Assembly (NCBI GenBank): GCA_944389175.1 | Contig: CALXLK010000010.1 | Location: 25,270 to 89,269, forward strand | Reading direction: 5' to 3' | DNA: 64,000 bases | Source: an uncultured Opitutales bacterium | GTDB taxonomy: Bacteria; Verrucomicrobiota; Verrucomicrobiia; Opitutales; Intestinicryptomonadaceae | Part shown: piece by piece, positions 17,073 through 25,559 of the stretch | How the letters are laid out: every line of letters begins with the position of its first letter | Position numbering within the stretch: the stretch's first letter is position 1 | Notes under the pieces: model-generated | What the model was told of the DNA's origin: nothing | Seen by the model: the letters and a program-made list of their open reading frames with translations, nothing else | Databases searched by the model: none | Position numbers and translations under genes: made by a program

Positions 17073-17095
17073 CGCATAAAATTTCTTATGAAGAA

Positions 17096-17121
17096 GCCGG
17101 GTTTGATCCCGGCTTTTTTTT
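17096..17121 (+). terminator. Rho-independent terminator after the Thr/Ala-rich secreted protein
   Basis: GCCGGG-TTTGAT-CCCGGC followed by eight T. Confidence 0.92.
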
Positions 17122-17192
17122 GTTCATAGCCGGCGCGTTTGCTTCTGTTTTTTTGATTGATATGGAGCCGCGAAAAAAATACAATTTGCAAG

Positions 17193-19076
17193 ATGAGTTT
17201 TTTTAGGACACTGCGAATAAAGCTTTTTTACATTTTCGTATTTGCCGCCGCGATATCGATCCTGCCGTGCTACATGGTTGTCGATGGCCATCTTTCAAGG
17301 TTGAAGGCAAGCAAAAAACAGAGGGAGGCCGTGCGGCTGCTTAGTTGTCTGGCCGATTTTTCAAACGGCATGTATTCAAGGGACAATTCCATTGCGGACG
17401 TTTCCAAGACATCGTTGCAGTCGGCAATATCCGACCTTTGTTCGCATTATGAAATGCAGGCGCAGAGCAGTGTTAGGGTGAGGTCTCTGTTTTCTAAACA
17501 GGCGTTTGCCAATATGCAAAAAAGCATGCGGCCCGGGGCAATTTCGGATATGGCAGGCGTTATAGTCGAGAAAAACTTATTTTCCGATTATCATTCAGGT
17601 ATGGGGCTTTTGATGGAGGTCTCGGGTTCTTATATCCCGTCGATAATGTCGGATTTGTTTTTGTTTAGATCCTCTATGGCAAGGGCGGACGACCAGCCGA
17701 AGGTGTCTGCAGCCGTTCCTATTTTTACGAGAATCTCAATACAGATACGTTCGATGATTTATAAGTTCGGACTTTCCGCATCCGACAATTCGTACAAGAT
17801 TTCTTCGCAGATATATGAAAAGACGAATAGGCTAAGCGCACAATTAATTCGCGCGGAAAAGTTGGCGGCTCAGTCCGGCCAGTCGAACGATGCCCGCAGC
17901 GGATTAATCGATGCTGTCGATTCCATCGAAAGGCAAATATTCGATATTTGGACGTCCTCCAACAAAGACTTGTTAACTCTCCTTGAGAAGAAAATTTCCG
18001 CCGAAGATGCCGATTTACGCATGTTTATCCTCGTTTTTTGCGCGGTGTTTGCCTGCGCGCTTGCGCTTTGTCTTTTCATAGCCCACTCAGTGCTGGCTGG
18101 AATGTCCAAAATTTCGGAAACTCTAAATTTGGCGTCTATGGGCAATATGAAGGGCGCCAGGGAGGCTTGCGATAGAAATTCCTCAAGCTTTGCCGAATTC
18201 GGCGATATGGGGGAGTGCGTGTTGACCATAGTAACATACATGGGCGAACTCGTCGACAACACGAGGAAAATTGCGGAGACCTCAAACAGAATCAACCTGA
18301 TGCTAAACAGCATGAACGCAACTAAAATGTCGCTGCTGGTATCAATAAAAGACGCATTTGCCGAGGCAAATAAACAGATTCAGGCCGACTATGAGTTCGT
18401 CTCCTCCGAGGCTAAAAAACTGGGCGACTGTTCGGGCAAGATAATCGATATAGAGCGAAGCCTGAAGAATACGCGCAAATACGGAGGGCTTTTGCGCGAA
18501 AACATAACCTCTGTTGCGGGAATTTCGGCCGACTTGTCAAAAGGCCTTTCGGAATGCAGGAATATATTGGACAAACTCTCCTCGTTTGCTTCGTCGTTGA
18601 ACGATTCGGCAAAACGGATAAACCTGCTGGGCCTCGATCTCTCTGTTATCGCGCGCCGACTCGGCGAGAGCTCGGAGGGCGCAGATACTTTGGCGTCCCA
18701 AATACGCATGGTTTCCAGGCAAGTCGGAGTGCTCGTCGTCGACGTGGATTCCCTCAGAACTCAAATGGCAAACATAGTATCCCAGGGACTTGCAGGCAGT
18801 GCGAAAATAGGCGAGGTCGCCGAATCGTCAAAGCTCACCAGCGAGGAAATAGACTCTCTTTCGAATGAATCTTACAGCGGCATTTCAAGCCTGTCCGTGC
18901 AAATTTCATCGATAGCCTCCTCGCTTAAAAGCAACATTTCTTCCGGATTTTCCTACGAGGCTTCTGTCCAGGACATCGACGACATAAAAGAATCAATCAA
19001 AGATATTTCCTCGATTGTCAAAAAGTCCTCCGACAGCGTCGACGCGTTGCGCATCAAAATTAGGGAGTTGAGATAG
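17193..19076 (+). CDS. Two-TM coiled-coil membrane protein, chemoreceptor-like topology
   Basis: 627 residues. A first membrane helix (about residues 9-28, IFVFAAAISILPCYMVV) is followed by a 230-residue extracytoplasmic helical domain. A second helix (about 271-296, FILVFCAVFACALALCLFIA) leads to a 330-residue cytoplasmic part of long helices with Ser-rich heptads. The order TM-sensor-TM-helix matches methyl-accepting chemotaxis receptors, but I see neither a clear HAMP domain nor the conserved hairpin tip that contacts CheA/CheW. It may be a divergent receptor or a structural coiled-coil protein. ATG 17193 is chosen over TTG 17157. No operon partner is visible. Confidence 0.65.
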   Translation: MSFFRTLRIKLFYIFVFAAAISILPCYMVVDGHLSRLKASKKQREAVRLLSCLADFSNGMYSRDNSIADVSKTSLQSAISDLCSHYEMQAQSSVRVRSLFSKQAFANMQKSMRPGAISDMAGVIVEKNLFSDYHSGMGLLMEVSGSYIPSIMSDLFLFRSSMARADDQPKVSAAVPIFTRISIQIRSMIYKFGLSASDNSYKISSQIYEKTNRLSAQLIRAEKLAAQSGQSNDARSGLIDAVDSIERQIFDIWTSSNKDLLTLLEKKISAEDADLRMFILVFCAVFACALALCLFIAHSVLAGMSKISETLNLASMGNMKGAREACDRNSSSFAEFGDMGECVLTIVTYMGELVDNTRKIAETSNRINLMLNSMNATKMSLLVSIKDAFAEANKQIQADYEFVSSEAKKLGDCSGKIIDIERSLKNTRKYGGLLRENITSVAGISADLSKGLSECRNILDKLSSFASSLNDSAKRINLLGLDLSVIARRLGESSEGADTLASQIRMVSRQVGVLVVDVDSLRTQMANIVSQGLAGSAKIGEVAESSKLTSEEIDSLSNESYSGISSLSVQISSIASSLKSNISSGFSYEASVQDIDDIKESIKDISSIVKKSSDSVDALRIKIRELR

Positions 19077-19275
19077 CCGGGGGTGTTTAGGCGCATTTTG
19101 AATAATCTCGATGCCGCTTGAACTTCGATGTGTTTTGTGCTGAGCCCGTGCGCTATCCCATAGCATGGGCGAGCCTGGTGGCGGAATTGGCATGATTTCG
19201 CCCTTTCTTTTGCCGGGGATACCTTTCGTCTTGCTCCGCAATGGAGCCATTTGTTTACGAGAAGGATAAAATGGC

Positions 19276-20523
19276 TTGCATAAGAAGTTGAGGCGTTTTA
19301 GGCTCAACTTCATGTTGTATCCATCCGTGCCAAGATCTTATAAAACCGTATTGTTGATATTGCTATTCTTTTCATCTTTCCTGTATGCGGACAGATCCAA
19401 GAATAGCGACAACAACATAGAGAAAATAGACAGGAATTTTGCGCCGTCGAAATTCGGCGACATAAAGCCCGCTTACATGAATGCGCTAAAAAAGCCGTTT
19501 GTCTTGGAGGGGTTTGCTTGGTTTGACAAGGAGGGGCTTTTAAACAGGATTCCCAAAAACGTTGACAGAAAAGATGTAAATTACGGCGTTATATCCTTGG
19601 CCGCCCATACTTCCGGGGGCGTTGTGAGGTTTAGAACCGACTCGCCTTTTATAACGCTTAGGGCGCGTCTGAACAAAACAACGCCAATTTTCGGACACAT
19701 GCCCGATACCGGCTCTTCCGGCTTTGACTTGTTTTGCGAAACAAATATATATCTAAAAACGGTTAATCCCCGCCATAACGCGCATGCCACCCCCGATGTT
19801 TTAGAGGTTCTACTATACAAAAAAAGCAAGAACTCTCCCCGAAAAATGAGGGATTATAGCCTCTATCTGCCGCTTTACAACGGCGTAAAAACGCTTGAAA
19901 TAGGGGTGGAAGCCGACGCTAAATTCGAGAGTGTGCGGCCGCATAAAATACCTAAGCCGGTGCTTTTTTACGGCTCGTCGATAACGCAGGGGGCATGCGC
20001 GTCGAGACCGTCAAATTCTTACGTGGCTATGCTTGCAAGAAAGCTCGATTTCCCAATGATTAACTTTGGATTTTCCGGGAGCGCCAAGGGCGAAAAAAAG
20101 ATGGCCCAACTTATAGCTTCGCTCGATTTAGCGGCGTTTGTCCTCGACTACGACTACAACGCCCCCGATATCGAACATTTGAAAAAGACCCACGAGCCGT
20201 TCTTTAAAATAGTGCGCAAAGCCCATCCGGATTTGCCCATAGTTATACTGGGCAAGATTGAGGCGGGCAAGTCTGCGCGCGCCGATGTAATAAGAAAGAC
20301 TTACGAAAACGCCGTCGCGGCCGGGGATAAAAAAGTCTGGTATGTTCCAAGCCCCGAACTCGTCAAAGGAGTTGATATGTCTTATATGCTTGTAGACGGC
20401 TGCCATCCAAACGATTTGGGATTTTATGTGATGTTTAAAAATGTGCTGCCGGTGCTAAAAAAAGCGCTTGAATCTTCGGCGGATGGCAATTTGGGAGCAC
20501 AAAAAAAAGAGGCGGGCAATTAA
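19276..20523 (+). CDS. Secreted SGNH/GDSL-type hydrolase
   Basis: 415 residues with a hydrophobic signal segment (VLLILLFFSSFLYA). Residues about 75-220 form a beta-sandwich-like domain with GSSGFDLF, matching the accessory domain found before Lipase_GDSL_3. The SGNH domain follows: block I FYGSSITQGACASRP with Ser235, block II Gly in NFGFSGSAKG, block III replaced by DYDYNAP, block V DGCHPND (Asp374, His377). Such enzymes are carbohydrate esterases that remove acetyl groups from glycans; the substrate is not known. The TTG at 19276 has AAGGAT 8 nt upstream and is preferred; an ATG at 19312 is an alternative. The terminator overlaps the stop codon. Confidence 0.85.
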   Translation: MHKKLRRFRLNFMLYPSVPRSYKTVLLILLFFSSFLYADRSKNSDNNIEKIDRNFAPSKFGDIKPAYMNALKKPFVLEGFAWFDKEGLLNRIPKNVDRKDVNYGVISLAAHTSGGVVRFRTDSPFITLRARLNKTTPIFGHMPDTGSSGFDLFCETNIYLKTVNPRHNAHATPDVLEVLLYKKSKNSPRKMRDYSLYLPLYNGVKTLEIGVEADAKFESVRPHKIPKPVLFYGSSITQGACASRPSNSYVAMLARKLDFPMINFGFSGSAKGEKKMAQLIASLDLAAFVLDYDYNAPDIEHLKKTHEPFFKIVRKAHPDLPIVILGKIEAGKSARADVIRKTYENAVAAGDKKVWYVPSPELVKGVDMSYMLVDGCHPNDLGFYVMFKNVLPVLKKALESSADGNLGAQKKEAGN

Positions 20524-20540
20524 GCCGCCTCTCTTTTTTA
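20501..20540. terminator. Bidirectional terminator between convergent genes
   Basis: A-run, GAGGCGG/CCGCCTC stem with a 9-nt loop, then T-run. The plus-strand stop codon at 20521-20523 lies in the loop region. Confidence 0.88.
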
Positions 20541-20550
20541 CCTTTCTCTC

Positions 20551-21348
20551 CTATTTTTTTTGCGCGTTTTTCGCGGCGCTTGCTTTTAGCTGCTCTACCT
20601 CTTGCGGGGTTAGCAGCATGTACAGGCGCGAATTTGAAACCTCAACGGCGTAGCTCCTTCCCTCGGGCAGGCCGTATTCTTTGCGGATTTGCGCGTCTAT
20701 TTCCTTGACTTGCTTTTCCCCCGCAACGATTTGATCGTTGAGCTTCTTCTGCTCGATGGGATCCTTCGCGGCGGAAAGAGCCTTGCGCGCCTTTTCCACG
20801 GCGGCTTGTTTTTGGAAATATTGCCCCATCTTTATCTGCAGCTGCTCGTTTTCCTTGGCCCCCGATACCTCCTTTACCCTATACATTGCAAACTGCGTGA
20901 GGTTTGATATCTTTTGGGGATCAATTGTCGTGCCGTCCTGCATCTTAAGCTGGGCGATTTCGTCCTTTGTAAGTATTATGCATAGGTTCGATTTGTAGTA
21001 TAGCTGTCGGTATGTTCTGTTTGGCGCAAATCCGTATGCTTTGCCCATGAGCTTTTCATTTTCCTTGTACTTGCGCTCCAACTTTTGCAGCACGGCAGTT
21101 CCGTAGGCTTTGCTGTCGGGGTTTGTCTGCGCCTTCAATTCGTCCTGAAGCTGCTTTACCTGGGCGTTCTGCTCCTTGACGATCGCCAGATTTTTTTGAA
21201 ACTGCATGTTCGCCTCCGGAGAGGCAAGCTCTGTCAAATATATAAAGTACTGGTCTCCAGACTTGACTATGTCGCCGATTTTATCCTGCGCATGGCAGCC
21301 TAGAGCAATGCCAGCAACAGCCGTAAGTATAAGTAGGGTCTTTTTCAT
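20551..21348 (-). CDS. Secreted coiled-coil hypothetical protein
   Basis: 265 residues. Signal peptide LLILTAVAGIALGC with a Cys in a lipobox-like position (ALGC), so it is either lipidated or cleaved. The mature part is charged and Gln/Lys-rich with two helical heptad regions (about 48-80, NLAIVKEQNAQVKQLQDEL; about 175-215). Two copies of a short pattern, YRQLYYKSNLCIILTKDEIAQLK (split across about 115-137) and YAVEVSNSRLYMLLTPQEVEQLK (about 235-257), indicate an internal duplication of a small alpha/beta unit. Function unknown. Monocistronic with a shared bidirectional terminator. Confidence 0.72.
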   Translation of the reverse strand: MKKTLLILTAVAGIALGCHAQDKIGDIVKSGDQYFIYLTELASPEANMQFQKNLAIVKEQNAQVKQLQDELKAQTNPDSKAYGTAVLQKLERKYKENEKLMGKAYGFAPNRTYRQLYYKSNLCIILTKDEIAQLKMQDGTTIDPQKISNLTQFAMYRVKEVSGAKENEQLQIKMGQYFQKQAAVEKARKALSAAKDPIEQKKLNDQIVAGEKQVKEIDAQIRKEYGLPEGRSYAVEVSNSRLYMLLTPQEVEQLKASAAKNAQKK

Positions 21349-21577
21349 TTCTTATTTTTTTTGTTTTGAGGAGGGTGCGCAATCCCGAAATGCGTTCGTA
21401 TTTCCCATGATCACGCCGAGTAGTAAAATGCTACTTGTCAAAATCTCAACAAAATTTTGCCGCTATAAATAAGACATTCTCATTTAGCTCCTTGTTCAAA
21501 ATATCTGCGCGCATTTTTTTCAAAAATGAAATTGATAAAAGAGGTTGTTGTGATAGATTCGGAGCCCGAGAAATTAT

Positions 21578-22141
21578 ATGAAGAAATTTATTGCGAGTCT
21601 CGCCTTGTGCATGTTAAGCGCCGCGCTCTACGGCGGTTTTGGAGCCATGTGCGCCTTCGCATACATGGCCGTGGACGATTCTCAAATGGAAGACGTCATG
21701 GTGCAGACTTCTCCGGCTTTTGCCTCCTTTTTGCACGACAGCTCAAGGAAAAGTGCGGAGTTTACCCGCCAAGAACTTCAAGACGGCGTGGCGGGCTTTC
21801 TGTTTGCCTGCGCAAGGCAAAAAAAAGACGGCGTGGCGATAGTGCCTGCGGTACCAATCCTAAAGTCTGTGTACGGAGTCTTGCAGATTCAGATTCCGTC
21901 GGCCTATTCGACTACAATAGGCGTTTTTAAGACTTGCGCCATTTTCGACGTCAATATTCAAGGCGGGTTTAAGCTCTCGTCGGCGCGCCTCGGGAGGGCA
22001 ATCATACCTTCCTTTCTGCGCGATCGGTTCGCGGGTTTTTACTTGCGGCAATATTCGGATTTTATCGGGGCAAAAAATTTATCTTTGCTGTCGTCGCTAA
22101 AAATAGAATTTGACGGGTATAAGTACAAATTAAGCAAATGA
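21578..22141 (+). CDS. Exported hypothetical protein
   Basis: 187 residues with an N-terminal hydrophobic segment (FIASLALCMLSAALYGGFGAMCAFAYM) that can be a signal or anchor. The mature part has alternating hydrophobic stretches (FLFACARQ, GVAIVPAVPILKSVYG) and no motif I recognise. Its stop overlaps the next start (ATGA at 22138), so it is translationally coupled to the 499-residue protein. A longer frame starting at 21526 exists in another register and is a shadow. Confidence 0.6.
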   Translation: MKKFIASLALCMLSAALYGGFGAMCAFAYMAVDDSQMEDVMVQTSPAFASFLHDSSRKSAEFTRQELQDGVAGFLFACARQKKDGVAIVPAVPILKSVYGVLQIQIPSAYSTTIGVFKTCAIFDVNIQGGFKLSSARLGRAIIPSFLRDRFAGFYLRQYSDFIGAKNLSLLSSLKIEFDGYKYKLSK

Positions 22142-23637
22142 GAGTTCTGCTGATATGTGTCATTATTGCCGGCCAAATTCTCTGCGGCATGACTTTGGAT
22201 GAGAAAATCCAAATGGCGCGCAGAGCCGCCGACAAGGCAAGCGGAGTTGAGCCAGATTTGAACTCCGGCGCAGAGCCGGGCGGTTCTATTTCGCCTCAAA
22301 CTTCAGGGGCTTCCGCAAATATTGGTGCGGAAGCATCCGGCGGGGCGAGAGACGGCGCCGCCGGCGCGCCGGCGCGCTTTGAAAAAGACAACCGCGAAGT
22401 TGGCCTTCCCTCTCAGACTTTGCTTGATTCCCGCCAAAATCCGCCTTCCGGCTCGAAAAAAGCCGGGGGCTCCGATAAGACGCCTTACGAGGTAAATTCC
22501 GAAGATTTTATAGACGGTTATTACATAGGCAGGGTGGGCGATACGCCGGAGCAGAGAAAGCAGGCCCTCGAGAGCCTCGAGAGGGCAAAAAAGCTTTTAA
22601 AGGCTGCCGGCCGCATAAACATAGCCGAGGCCAAGATGTATATGATAGCCTCCGAGGCCGACGCGGATGGCGTTTCAAAATTAAAATACCTCTCTAAAGC
22701 CCTGGAACAGTCTCTTTTTGATGTTTTCCCCGGCGATTTAATAACCGGAAAGCACAAGATAGTTGTAAGAATTTTACCTTCGGATGCGCCCATTAAGCGC
22801 CCTGTTTATACGGATGGCAAATTTGTCTATGCGGACTTTCGCGCCGGCAACATATCTATGGACGATGCCGTCAGAGTGCTACTGGAGGCTTTCTTCATCA
22901 GGTATGGGGTGGACGTAAGTATTCAGTTGACTCCTCCCCAGTGGGTAAAAGACGCGCTTTTGTGGAACGCGCTTGAAAATACGCAGCTTGGAATATCGTT
23001 GAAACTCGCCCGGATGGCTGCCGCTTCCCCCTACAGAAATATACGCGATATTTTTTCAAGCAGCGGCAACTTCGGCGCCGATACTAAGGCAGCGCATGCG
23101 TATTGGTTGTTTAGGGCAATGCTTAAAATGTCGGACCGCTATACAATGCTTAGCTTCGTCGAAAATATATCAAAGAAAAAAATGACCTCCCAGGAGGTTT
23201 TCGACGAGGTAAAGAGCATGCTTGGCACGCCCGAAGACAGAAACCTCGACCAATGGATAGGGTGTGTGATGTATTCGGAAATATACGCCCGAATGGGAGG
23301 GGTCGATACTGTTAAAAAGTCTCGGTTGGCTTTGCTTAAAATGTCGGCCGTGAAATATTTTGAGGATGATAAGCTAAAAATCGTGCCTTTTGACAGGCTT
23401 TTTGATTCGCCCGGCCTTCCCAAAAGCGCGGTGCAGGCGCGGCTTGACGAGCTAAAGTTTGCATTGCTTAAAATAAATGCCGTATTTTTGAACGCAGCCG
23501 TCGGGCTGGGGGCCGTTTACGAGAGTTATCTCGCCGGCGATAAAGCAGCCTACGAGGCCGCAGTCGATGCCTACATCACGGATTTTGACCGCGCTAAAGC
23601 CACGGCGCGCGCGGTGGAAAGGGCAATATCAAAGTAG
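22138..23637 (+). CDS. Exported hypothetical protein, possibly a degenerate metallopeptidase-like fold
   Basis: 499 residues. A signal sequence (LLICVIIAGQILCG) is followed by a low-complexity Gly/Ala/Ser/Pro-rich linker (about residues 35-115). A folded region follows, with IVVRILPSDAP, GKFVYADFRAGNISMDDAVRVLLEAFFIRYG and LTPPQWVKDALLWNALEN. That order resembles gluzincin-type peptidase-MA proteins, where the helix carries HExxH and is followed by PxWxxEGxA; here the helix reads LLEAFF, so zinc binding is lost. This is inference from pattern. A helical C-terminus ends at the tatA leader. Coupled to the preceding gene and 57 nt before tatA. Confidence 0.6.
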   Translation: MRVLLICVIIAGQILCGMTLDEKIQMARRAADKASGVEPDLNSGAEPGGSISPQTSGASANIGAEASGGARDGAAGAPARFEKDNREVGLPSQTLLDSRQNPPSGSKKAGGSDKTPYEVNSEDFIDGYYIGRVGDTPEQRKQALESLERAKKLLKAAGRINIAEAKMYMIASEADADGVSKLKYLSKALEQSLFDVFPGDLITGKHKIVVRILPSDAPIKRPVYTDGKFVYADFRAGNISMDDAVRVLLEAFFIRYGVDVSIQLTPPQWVKDALLWNALENTQLGISLKLARMAAASPYRNIRDIFSSSGNFGADTKAAHAYWLFRAMLKMSDRYTMLSFVENISKKKMTSQEVFDEVKSMLGTPEDRNLDQWIGCVMYSEIYARMGGVDTVKKSRLALLKMSAVKYFEDDKLKIVPFDRLFDSPGLPKSAVQARLDELKFALLKINAVFLNAAVGLGAVYESYLAGDKAAYEAAVDAYITDFDRAKATARAVERAISK

Positions 23638-23691
23638 TTTTTGCAAATAATACTTGACTATGGGAAAGCCGAAAATAGAGTTCTGGCTATT

Positions 23692-23943
23692 ATGATGAAC
23701 GCGATTATTGCATTTGGCATGCCCGGTCCGACGGAATGGATCATTATTCTGATTATAGCCTTGCTCCTGTTTGGGGCTAAGCGCTTGCCGGAATTGGCCA
23801 GGGGGCTGGGTAAGTCTATAAGGGAGTTTAAAAAGGCGACGAGCGAAGTCGAGGAAAATATTAAAGAGGCAATGAAGGAAGAAGACGCCTCAAAATCGGC
23901 TGGCGCCAAGCCTAAGGACGATGATAAGACAGGCAACGCATAA
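23692..23943 (+). CDS. tatA: Sec-independent translocase protein TatA
   Basis: 83 residues. It forms the pore of the twin-arginine translocase that exports folded proteins. Single N-terminal membrane helix with the family signature [32 protein letters not shown], including the hinge Phe-Gly, then an amphipathic helix and a charged C-terminal tail ([12 protein letters not shown]). Start 23692 (or ATG 23695 directly after) places MNAIIAFG before the helix. No TatB/TatC in this window. A terminator-like hairpin with T-run follows at about 24029-24072. Confidence 0.93.
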   Translation: MMNAIIAFGMPGPTEWIIILIIALLLFGAKRLPELARGLGKSIREFKKATSEVEENIKEAMKEEDASKSAGAKPKDDDKTGNA

Positions 23944-23974
23944 CACCGTTGCTGTTGCCGGCCGCGAGGTCTCT

Positions 23975-24065
23975 TTGGCTTTTTCGCGGCGAAGTCTTGG
24001 CAAATAACGTTTTGCCGCGCGCTTTTCGTGCGCCCAAGCGTAAAAATTTTTCCGAGGGCGCATTT
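23975..24065 (+). repeat. Structured repeat element, copy 1
   Basis: 91 nt matching 24189-24278. Within it are three successive inverted repeats: GGCAAA/TTTGCC, GCGC/GCGC and GCGCCC/GGGCGC. The last is followed here by eight T and acts as the tatA terminator. Confidence 0.7.
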
Positions 24066-24072
24066 TTTTTGT
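24029..24072 (+). terminator. Terminator-like hairpin of tatA
   Basis: TGCGCCC ... GGGCGCA stem enclosing AAAAATTTTT, then a T-run. Part of repeat copy 1. Confidence 0.6.
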
Positions 24073-24188
24073 ATAAGTTGAACCTGTATATCGGCAATAA
24101 GGTTGTCGCCTGAGTTGTCAAGATTGGCCGGTCTTAGCAAAGATTTTGGTCTCTCTCCCCGCGTGCAGAGAGGCCCAATTTTTAAGCG

Positions 24189-24278
24189 TTGGCTTTTTGC
24201 GGCTATATCTTGGCAAATAACGTTTTGCCGCGCGCTTTTCGTGCGCCCATGCGTAAAAATTTTTCCGAGGGCGCATTT
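24189..24278 (+). repeat. Structured repeat element, copy 2
   Basis: Second copy of the 91-nt element, same orientation, 124 nt after the first. From CTTGGCAAATAACG to GGGCGCATTT only one base differs. It lacks the trailing T-run, so it is not simply a terminator. The remaining sequence between tatA and gmk shows no gene. Confidence 0.7.
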
Positions 24279-24430
24279 GCTGTCAGATGCGCCGCTATTA
24301 GGCAGACAAAAATTGAATCGGGGCGCCCCGATATGGCGGACAAAAAGCGCGCAAACAGAACTTCCTGCGCAGCACAATACAACAATGTTACATAACCTGC
24401 AGTGCCCGGCAATGTCTGCTTTGAAAGCCG

Positions 24431-25006
24431 CTAACGGCTTTTAAGGTCGAGATATATTTTTTTTAGAGCCTCGTAGTCGTTGTCGCGCGTTGTCGAATGT
24501 ATGATAAAGTCGAACTTGTCAGCCTGTTTTAGCTCTTCGGTCGCCGTCTTCATTCGGCGGTCTATTTCCTGCGGCGTTTCGGTCCCGCGGCCGGCGAGGC
24601 GCTCTCTGAGCACCGCTTCAGACTCCGGAGCTATGAATATGGTGCTTAACCTCTGGCGTATTTCCGGGTGGGCGTCGGCTATTTTGCGCCACGTAGCCGC
24701 CCCCTGAACGTCTATTATTAAAATTAAGTCGCAGTCGCCGGCCTCCAAAACAGCTTTCTTGCTCGTGCCGTAATAGCGGTCGTGAACCTTGGCGTACTCG
24801 TAAAAGTCGCCGTTTGAAATACCCGCTTGAAAGGCTTCATTTGTCAAAAAATGATAATCTACGCCGTCTTTTTCTGCGCCTCTTGGCGGTCTCGAAGTTG
24901 AGGTTATAACCCGCCTTACTTCGGGGAACTCTGCCATGAGCCTTTCTGAAACGGTGTTTTTGCCGCTCCCCGCCGGGCCGCTTATTACAAGTATCAAATT
25001 CTTCAT
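24431..25006 (-). CDS. gmk: Guanylate kinase
   Basis: 191 residues. It phosphorylates GMP to GDP. P-loop SGPAGSGKNT at the N-terminus; GMP-binding STSRPPRGAEKDGVDYHF, YGTSKKAV, and catalytic/LID regions IDVQGAATWRK and RLAGRGTETPQEIDRRM are all present at usual spacing. ATG 25006 is chosen because it overlaps the upstream stop (ATGA), showing translational coupling. It is the last gene of the operon with the membrane protein, thioesterase and tri-heme peroxidase. Confidence 0.95.
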   Translation of the reverse strand: MKNLILVISGPAGSGKNTVSERLMAEFPEVRRVITSTSRPPRGAEKDGVDYHFLTNEAFQAGISNGDFYEYAKVHDRYYGTSKKAVLEAGDCDLILIIDVQGAATWRKIADAHPEIRQRLSTIFIAPESEAVLRERLAGRGTETPQEIDRRMKTATEELKQADKFDFIIHSTTRDNDYEALKKIYLDLKSR

Positions 25007-25542
25007 GCGTAGAAAATCATTGAAAAGAGCAGCGAGAGTGCGCACGCCAGAAATATGTAGCCGAGTATCTTTGCCCGCAGAGGCTTTTCATATATGTATT
25101 CAAAGAAATCCCTCATCCGGTAGGGCAGGGCGCCCATATACAAGGCTATGCAAATCCATATGTACGTTTGCGTGACGAGCACCAGCCTCGATGCGGGCTC
25201 CTGCATAAATGCGCTGTCGAGAAACTGCCTGCCCAAAAGAAGAATTAGCACGCATACGCCCCTGACCGACAAAAAGTCGTTCAAATAGAAAAACGCCAAA
25301 AAACCCGCTATTGCGAATACGGCTATAAGCAGGTGCCTTATCTGCCCAAAGTCGGCCTCTCCGAGCTGGGAGAGCAAGTATAAAAACCACAGCGCGCTTC
25401 CCCCGAAAAATACGACAGCAGCCTTTGTGCTTCTGAGAAAGGCCATCATCATGGGCTTGCACTTCTGCGTATATATTCCGAATATGACAAATAAAGCAGC
25501 CGATATTGCCGATAAAAGAAGAGTGGATGTGTATAAATTCAT
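25003..25542 (-). CDS. Polytopic membrane protein of unknown function
   Basis: 179 residues, about six hydrophobic helices, starting with STLLLSAISAALFVIFGIY and ending with ILGYIFLACALSLLFSMIFYA. No catalytic motif seen. AAGGCA lies 6 nt before ATG 25542. It starts 18 nt after the thioesterase stop and ends in an ATGA overlap with gmk. Family not recognised. Confidence 0.72.
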   Translation of the reverse strand: MNLYTSTLLLSAISAALFVIFGIYTQKCKPMMMAFLRSTKAAVVFFGGSALWFLYLLSQLGEADFGQIRHLLIAVFAIAGFLAFFYLNDFLSVRGVCVLILLLGRQFLDSAFMQEPASRLVLVTQTYIWICIALYMGALPYRMRDFFEYIYEKPLRAKILGYIFLACALSLLFSMIFYA

Positions 25543-25559
25543 GTTGCCTTGCCGTCTTA

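Noticed and set aside
24431..25006. Non-standard P-loop GSGKNT in Gmk
   Set aside because: Guanylate kinases vary at this position (GKG, GKS, GKN), so it is not abnormal.
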